A DNA stretch of 64,000 nucleotides from Austropuccinia psidii (Eukaryota; Basidiomycota; Pucciniomycetes; Pucciniales; Sphaerophragmiaceae): positions 78,218,696 to 78,282,695 of the forward strand of contig JALGQZ010000003.1 in the NCBI GenBank assembly GCA_023105745.1. Reading direction: 5' to 3'. Every line of letters begins with the position of its first letter. The stretch's first letter is position 1. This document shows, piece after piece, positions 57,919 through 64,000 of the stretch. The notes under the pieces are model-generated. The model was given only the letters and a program-made list of their open reading frames with translations, had not been told where the DNA came from and made no database searches. The translations under genes and the position numbers were made by a program.

Positions 57919-59046
57919 TTGGCCCAATTCATGGATTGGACACATGAAACCTCAGAAATAATGAGGACAGAAGTGGAAACATTGAAAGAAGAAAATGCTT
58001 TCCAAGCAACAGTCATAAAAGACTTGAATACAAATCTGGCCAAAATTTGGACAGAATTTGAAAAAACTAACAGAAAGTTGAATTCAATTCTAGAAGAACA
58101 AAAAACTGTGAGGAGGGATCTGAGGAGTCTCCAGCAGCAACAGGATAGCTTTGATAAAGAAATTGATTACCTCTATGACAGAGAAGACAATCAATACCCT
58201 CCAACACAAGGTCAACCCACTACCTCTACAAAATTGAAAGAAGAGGATAAAGACTATGACCAGGAACCTGAATATCAGATTCCAAAGTCAATATCAGAGT
58301 CAATGTACCAAGATGGGGAAAATCTCAGCTATTCAGAGAGACAGGCACTAAAACAGTTACCAGAAGTAGCAAACTGGCCAAAGTTCTCAGGAATTGGGGA
58401 ATATGACCATATGGAAATCATTGACTATATTGATGGACTCTTTGTTGATGTCCCAAAGATACCAGACTACTGGATCACAACAAGACTTAACACAGCATTC
58501 AGAGGCAATGAAAACATATGGTATACTGAGATGAAAGAAATACATGGCAGGAAAAGCTGGCCATGGTGGAGGAACCAGATTATACAAAAGTATAGCAATG
58601 GTAGTTGGATCTGGAAAAAGACCATGTCCTTTGAAAGTGATAGATACTCCACAGAAAAAGACCCATATGAATGGTGTCTCAAACAAACAATAAGGCTAAA
58701 AGCTATTGATCCCAATATGACAATAGAAATAAGAAACCATAAACTCCTAACAAAATTTCCAGGAGATCTAGAACATGCAGTCAAGTGCAGATGAAACAAC
58801 ATCAGAAGCATTGATGACATAGCAAATGTCATACAAGATGTGAGGAGAAAAACCTCCATAGGAAGGTACACATCCTATAAACCAAACTTCAAAGACAAGA
58901 AGTCTGAAGTTAAAGAAACAAACAAAGAGAAAGGGAAAGAAACCCCAAAAAAGAAATATGTGTGCCACAACTGTGGATCACCAGACCACTATGCCAACAA
59001 TTGCACAAAACCAAAAAAGAAAATATATGAAATTGATGAAGAATAA
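57919..59046 (+). pseudogene. gag: G3 Gag capsid and zinc knuckle
   Basis: The frame is open from before 57820 and no suitable ATG is seen. A coiled-coil-like part (EVETLKEENAFQATVIKDLNTNL, then RRDLRSLQQQQDSFD) precedes the retrotransposon gag core (FSGIGEYDHMEIIDYIDG, WYTEMKEIHGRKSWPWWRNQI, FPGDLEHAVKCR). The zinc knuckle is CHNCGSPDHYANNC, C-x2-C-x4-H-x4-C, near 58963-59004. In-frame stops TGA (58792-58794) and TAA (59044-59046) interrupt the reading. Confidence 0.78.
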
Positions 59047-59085
59047 GAAGAAGAACAAACAGGTGAAAAATCTGATTCTGAAAGT

Positions 59086-59580
59086 ATGGGAAATGGTATG
59101 AGAGCAGAATCACAAAGTGAACCTGATACCATAGAAGAATACATAGTGGAATGCAATGAAGAAAGTTCACTTGACATACAATACATTGAATTAGATTCAG
59201 GCATACCACAAATAACAACAGAAAAAGAGCTCAGTAAGCACACACAGAATGCACAAACATTCCTGGTAACTCCAAATAGAGGGATGGGATTCATTCATGG
59301 AACACCTACAAAATTGACAGTTTACATTGAGAACTGTAAACATCCAATGATCATTGACACAGGAGCAAGTTTCTCCATAGTGGCAAAAGAATACTTAAAA
59401 CAACACTTCCCCAAATTGGAAGAGGATATAATCCCAACAAAAGCTAGAAACTTTAAAAGTGCATCAGGCAAAATACACTCACTGGGGACAATAATCAAAG
59501 ATATAATTATGCCACACCAAAAAGGAAATGTCAGACTAGAACCTGAATTTGTAGTTCTAGAGAATGCACATTCTTACTAG
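59086..59580 (+). pseudogene. G3 aspartic protease region of Pol
   Basis: The frame continues from gag after a TAA. The catalytic motif is IIDTGASFSIVAKEYL (D-T-G intact) near 59350-59400. A TAG at 59578-59580 combined with a frame change separates it from the reverse transcriptase. Confidence 0.78.
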
Positions 59581-59597
59581 GTACAGAGTACCAAAGA

Positions 59598-61499
59598 ATG
59601 TATGGTATGGACATTTGCAATAGTAAAAATAGATATCTTACCATAGGTACAAACAAAGACAAAAAATTTTCCTTTGAAATAAATCATATAACAAATGATA
59701 ACACCCTGAAAGAACTAGTGGAAGAATTCAAGGAAGCCCAATATGGCACTCAACTCACCAGTAAGATAAAACTCAGCTTACTGAAAGTATTGAGGAAGCA
59801 TAGAGGAGCTTTTGAAATAGGAGATGAACCACTAGGAAAAATCAAAGGACATGATATAGAATTATATCTGGATGTAGAAAGACCAGAACCACCTATTCTT
59901 AGGAGACCACCATACCCAGCCAGCATGGAAACTAGGAAAGAAATTGAGAAACATATCAATGAACTCCTAGAAATGGGGGTCATAAGGAAAATAGGACACA
60001 ATGAGATAGTAGAAGTCACTACACCAGTCCTTATAACTTGGCATGATGGTAAATCCAGACAATGTGGGGACTTCAGGTCTTTGAATAATTACACCAAAGC
60101 AGATAGGTACCCCATCCCAAGGATACCACATGCACTAGATAAGCTAGGAAAAGCCAAGTTTATTACAAAAATGGATTGCATGAAAGGCTTCCACCAGAAT
60201 GGGGTGAAACCAGATTCAATCAAATTGCTAAGAATTATATGCCACATGGGCATATATGAGTATACTAGAATGCCATTTGGCATTAAGAATGCACCAGCAC
60301 ATTTTCAGAGGATGATGGATACCATATTTCAAGATGAAATAATGGAAGGGTGGATGGTAGTGTACATTGATGATATCATAATATACTCAGAAACATGGGA
60401 AGATCATGTGAGGAAAATTGATAAAATATTGGGAAAATGTACACCAATCAACATGAAAATATCTCTTAAAAAATGTAACTTTGGACAGCAAGAACTGCTA
60501 GCCCTAGGACACAAAGTTTCAGGTTTAAGTCTAGCCATAGACCAAAATAAAGTTGCTGCAGTACTGAAGAAACCAGTACCAAAGAACATTAAAGAAATGC
60601 AATCTTTTTTGGGCTTTGCTAGTTACTACAGGACCCACATAAAAAACTTTGCACACATCACAAGTAGCCTATACAAACTGTGCTCAAAAGATGTAGTCTT
60701 TGAAATTACCAAAGAAAGAAGAGATGCATTCGAGAAGATCAAATATGAACTGACCAATGCCCCTGTCCTAATGATGCCTGATTTTGTACTACCATTCAAA
60801 CTGTATATAGATGCAGCATGTAGCCAAGGACTAGGAGCAGCACTACACCAGAGGCAACTAGTGGATGGAATACCCAAAGAAGGAGTAATTTGCTATATAT
60901 AAAGACAACTGGAAGACTCAGAAGCCAGATATGGAGCTACTCAGACAGAATGTCTCTGTTTGGTATGGGCATTAGAAAAACTCCATTACTACTCAGAAGG
61001 AGCAGTATTTGAAGTTTTTACTGATTTCACAGCCCTCAAATCACTATTGAACATGAAGACAACAAACAGACACATGCTCAGGTGGCAAATAGCCATACAA
61101 GAATACAGAGGGAATATGACTATTATCTATAAAGAAGGGAAAAGTCATACTAATGAAGATGGTCTCAGAAGGTGGCCACTGAAGAATGACCAAGAGAATC
61201 CAGCATATGACCCAGAAAATGGGGCCAAAATACCCATACAATGCATGGAGATATATAGGAGAAAGAACTTCAAACTATCAAACTGGGCATTAGGGAATGA
61301 CCCATCAAACCCAGCACAGACCTATGGGGAGAGCAAAGAGATACCCATATTGGGAATCAGCTCCTCTAATCTAAATACAGAGTTCTTTAGTATAGTACAA
61401 TCATCATACAATAAACATAAACAGTGTAGTATATTGATACAACTATTAAAACAAAAGTACAGGAGTCCTGAACTAGAGAGCCAATTGGAAGAGCCATAG
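59598..61499 (+). pseudogene. G3 reverse transcriptase and RNase H
   Basis: Reverse transcriptase has RRPPYPASMETRKEIEKHI, CGDFRSLNNYTKADRYPIPRI, MPFGIKNAPAHFQRMMD and the catalytic YIDD at 60363-60374. RNase H has YIDAACSQGLGAALHQ (an A-C change in the usual DAS motif), then [22 protein letters not shown] and [15 protein letters not shown] at 60900-60902 cuts it in the same frame, and a TAG ends it at 61497-61499. Confidence 0.85.
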
Positions 61500-61529
61500 C
61501 TCAAAAACTTCAAAGAGAATAGATTTTTT

Positions 61530-62948
61530 TTGATAGATGATCTACTATACCATAGGGAAAAACACAAAAGTGCCCTGGTAATAATAAATAGAGAACATAT
61601 TTCCCTGATACTACAGGAATTCCATGACTGCCCATACATGGGACATATGAGTGAAGAAAGAACTAAAGAAAGAGCCTTTAGCACAGCTTGGTGGCCAAAG
61701 TGGGAACTAGACTTGAGTAAATACATCAACACTTGTACCAGATGCCAAAAAGCCAACAAAGGTCATGGCAAAAGATATGGATTACTCCAGATTATAGAGG
61801 AGCCCAAACACCCCTGGGAAATAATAAACATGGATTGAGTGACAGGCCTGGTCCCTGGAGGGAAAGACAGCTTTAACGCATGCCTAGTAGTAGTAGACAG
61901 GTACAGCAAGAGTGTCAGATGTCTCCCCAGTCACAAAGAGGACACAGCAATTGACACAGCCATATTGTTCTGGAGCAATGTGATAGCAAACTGTGGAGTT
62001 CCAAGAATTATAATTAGTGACAGAGACCCTAAGTTCACATCAGAATTTTGGACTAATATATATGAGACGCTGGGAACCAAACTAGCATTCTCCACAGCTT
62101 ACCATCCACAAACAGATGGTCTAGCAGAAAGAAGGATTCAAACATTAGAAGACATCATTAGAAGATTTTGTGCATATGGCATGGAATATAAAGACAATGA
62201 GGGATATACCCATGACTGGGTAAGCCTCCTCCCAGCTGTACAATTGGCATACAACACAAGTGTAAACTAAGTGACAGGAAAAACCCCTGCCACATTAGAG
62301 AAAGGATGGAACCCACTACTTCCAGTAGACTACTTGAAGAAGAACCTCCTCTCAGTACACAGCACAGCTAAAGACTTCCACACAATGTGGAATACTGCCT
62401 GTGAAAAAGCAGAACAATGTGTGGCTGAAGCTAAATTATACAACAAACAGAGATATGATAAAAGTCACCAAGAACCTGATTTCAAAGAAGGAGACCAAGT
62501 TCTAATCTCAACTCTTAACTTCAACAATCTAAGAGGACCCAAGAAGATGAGAGACTCATTCATAGGACCATTCACCATTATTAAATTAGTAGGAAAGAAT
62601 GCAGTAGAAGTCAACCTGACCAAAGAGTTTTCTAGAAAACACCCAGTTTTCCCTGTGAGCCTGGTCAGACCTTATCACCAAACAGATGAGGAGAAATTCC
62701 CTGACAGAAAGAAGACAGTCACCCATGAAAGATTGGTAGAGGAAGATGACTCACCTGGACCAGTGAAAAAGATCATTAAAGCCAGGAAAATAAGAATTAA
62801 TGGGAAAGACAATAGGCAATATCTGGTTAGATTTAAGAATCAACCAGCAGATAAAGATAAATGGTTAACTGAGAAAGAAATCCCAGATGGACAAATACAC
62901 CTCAGAAGATTCAGAGCCTCCAGAAGGGCTGAAGAGTCTCATCAATGA
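61530..62948 (+). pseudogene. G3 integrase with C-terminal chromodomain-like segment
   Basis: The HHCC finger (HDCPYMGHMSEERTKE...CTRCQKAN) is followed by the DDE core: NMD before a TGA (61836-61838, expected Trp), [19 protein letters not shown], and the Glu in [15 protein letters not shown] at 62268-62270 interrupts again. The end has GDQVLIST, GPFTIIKLVGKNAVEV, RKHPVFPVSLVRPY and the chromodomain-like YLVRFKNQPADKDKWLTEKEI. All these breaks lie in one frame, which points to point mutations and not to rearrangement. Confidence 0.85.
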
Positions 62949-62957
62949 TGAGCCTTC

Positions 62958-62972
62958 TTTTGAGGGAGGGTA
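62958..62972 (+). promoter_or_regulatory. G3 polypurine tract
   Basis: TTTTGAGGGAGGGTA directly precedes the TGTCGG start of the 3' LTR, the usual place of the plus-strand primer. Confidence 0.75.
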
Positions 62973-64000
62973 TGTCGGCCTGTGACTCAAAACAGAGCAC
63001 TAGCATGACATCCAACATACCATAAATAATGGTATGACAAGTATTGAACAAACATAGTCAATACAGGTAATAAAGAAGAGGAAAAAACTCCTCTTAAATT
63101 AAACACCAACCTTATCCAAACAGAATAAGGAAACCTAGAGGAGAATAAACAAGTCAAAACCCTTATGTTCACCTCTCATCTAACTTATGCATATTTAAGT
63201 TATTCTATACCAAAATGGTATTTTTCTTAAAGCTCACATAGAGAGCCACACAATGGTATCATCCATGTTGCTCTAACACCACTACAACTGGAGATACCAT
63301 ATGACCTTTATTTTCAAACCAAGACCCCCCTGAAAGTCAAAGAGGGCTTGTACAAAACTGTACAAAGGTATAATCAAATTAAAGATCTAAACATGAGCTT
63401 TAATTTGAGACACCTTAGACTTCTGTATCTCTTAAATTGACTGAGGGATCTTGGTTCAAAAGTTTAACAACCAAAATACAGATATTCTGAAAACAACAAT
63501 GTAAACAAACCCCTGTATCTTCGGCTTACACTCATACAACTGTACAGTGTAACATACCAAGCTGTAGAGCTAATCAAGCCCCACAAGACTGTATCATGAG
63601 AATACAGATATGTTCCAAATTGAAGAAGATATCTGGTATGGAAGTTTTTGAAGCCTCATACTGATGTACAAAAATACATCCAAAAACTTAAAACACTTAT
63701 ATCTTTTGCTATTTTAAAGAAGGATAAACATGAAGCACTTCAAATTGAAGAGCTCATTAAGCCCTTCAATTCTGTGCTCTTGGTTTCTTGATATCTTAAG
63801 AACTGACTGAGATATCTTGATTGGAAGGTTTTTCTAGCAATACATGACTGTATCAAACTTGTATCAAACAGTATTGCTCTCATACTTAAAAAAATATACT
63901 TATGAAGATATAACCTCTCTAAAATCATCATTATTGATCATACAGACACCAGAACAATGTCATCCAAGTGCTGATGTGGTAGGTGAAAAGTCTTTTCACC
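62973..64000 (+). repeat. G3 3' LTR, truncated by window end
   Basis: It begins TGTCGGCCTGTGACTC. It matches 13539-13717 and then, without a break, 17947 onward. This shows the pre-insertion state of the site where L2 copy A landed in the 5' LTR. It should continue about 450 bp beyond the window. Confidence 0.9.

Larger units (their letters stand above)
55707..62972 (+). mobile_element. G3: decayed Ty3 (Gypsy) retrotransposon, internal region
   Basis: In order it has a candidate primer site, a leader, an intron-containing gag-like ORF, capsid with zinc knuckle, protease, reverse transcriptase, RNase H, integrase with a chromodomain-like end, and a polypurine tract, then the 3' LTR at 62973. 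From memory the polyprotein family is common in Austropuccinia psidii. At least six in-frame stops and one frameshift show it is dead. Confidence 0.88.

Overview
The window looks like transposon-packed nuclear DNA of a rust fungus (Pucciniales). The evidence is AT-rich sequence, short GT-AG introns with TACTAAC-like branch points, basidiomycete-type Ty3 and Copia elements, a Plavaka/Tnp2-type transposase and a TET-like dioxygenase of the kind expanded in rusts. From memory, the gag families and a Zn-cluster-like gene look most like those of Austropuccinia psidii; I could not run a search. I see no ordinary housekeeping gene, rRNA or tRNA.

Layout. 1-8206 is a chromodomain Ty3 element, here G1: 23 nt of 5' LTR, intact gag and pol, and a full 1550-bp 3' LTR. 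It sits in an older LTR (family L2, remnant 8207-9244), which itself cuts a minus-strand gag fragment (9245-9799). 9800-13538 is AT-rich and has no gene I can support. From 13539 to the window end I infer one decayed Ty3 element, G3. Its 5' LTR begins at 13539 and ends at 55706, its body is 55707-62972, and its 3' LTR begins at 62973. The 5' LTR is split twice. One split is a nested pair of L2 solo LTRs (13718-17941, with 14362-16555 inside), both with 5-bp target duplications. The other is a 36.5-kb element at about 19064-55614.

The 36.5-kb element is the most unusual object. Two arms of about 11.8 kb (19064-30904 and 38604-55614) are inverted copies of each other. Each carries, from the outside in, a terminal hairpin module, a subterminal minisatellite, a Plavaka/Tnp2-like transposase, an accessory gene read away from it, and an SNF2/Rad5-like ATPase. 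The 7.7-kb centre holds a Zn-cluster-like gene, a TET/JBP-like 2OG-Fe(II) dioxygenase and an unrecognised multi-exon gene. A Copia element (46127-51289) interrupts the right arm only, and the matching left-arm sequence preserves its empty site. All genes of the large element carry lesions, often different ones in the two arms, so this is a decayed mobile element that once joined a transposase with a chromatin-remodelling ATPase and a putative base-oxidising enzyme.

G1 is the best preserved element. It shows a textbook -1 frameshift signal at the gag-pol junction and a 14-nt complementarity that suggests Tf1-type self-priming.
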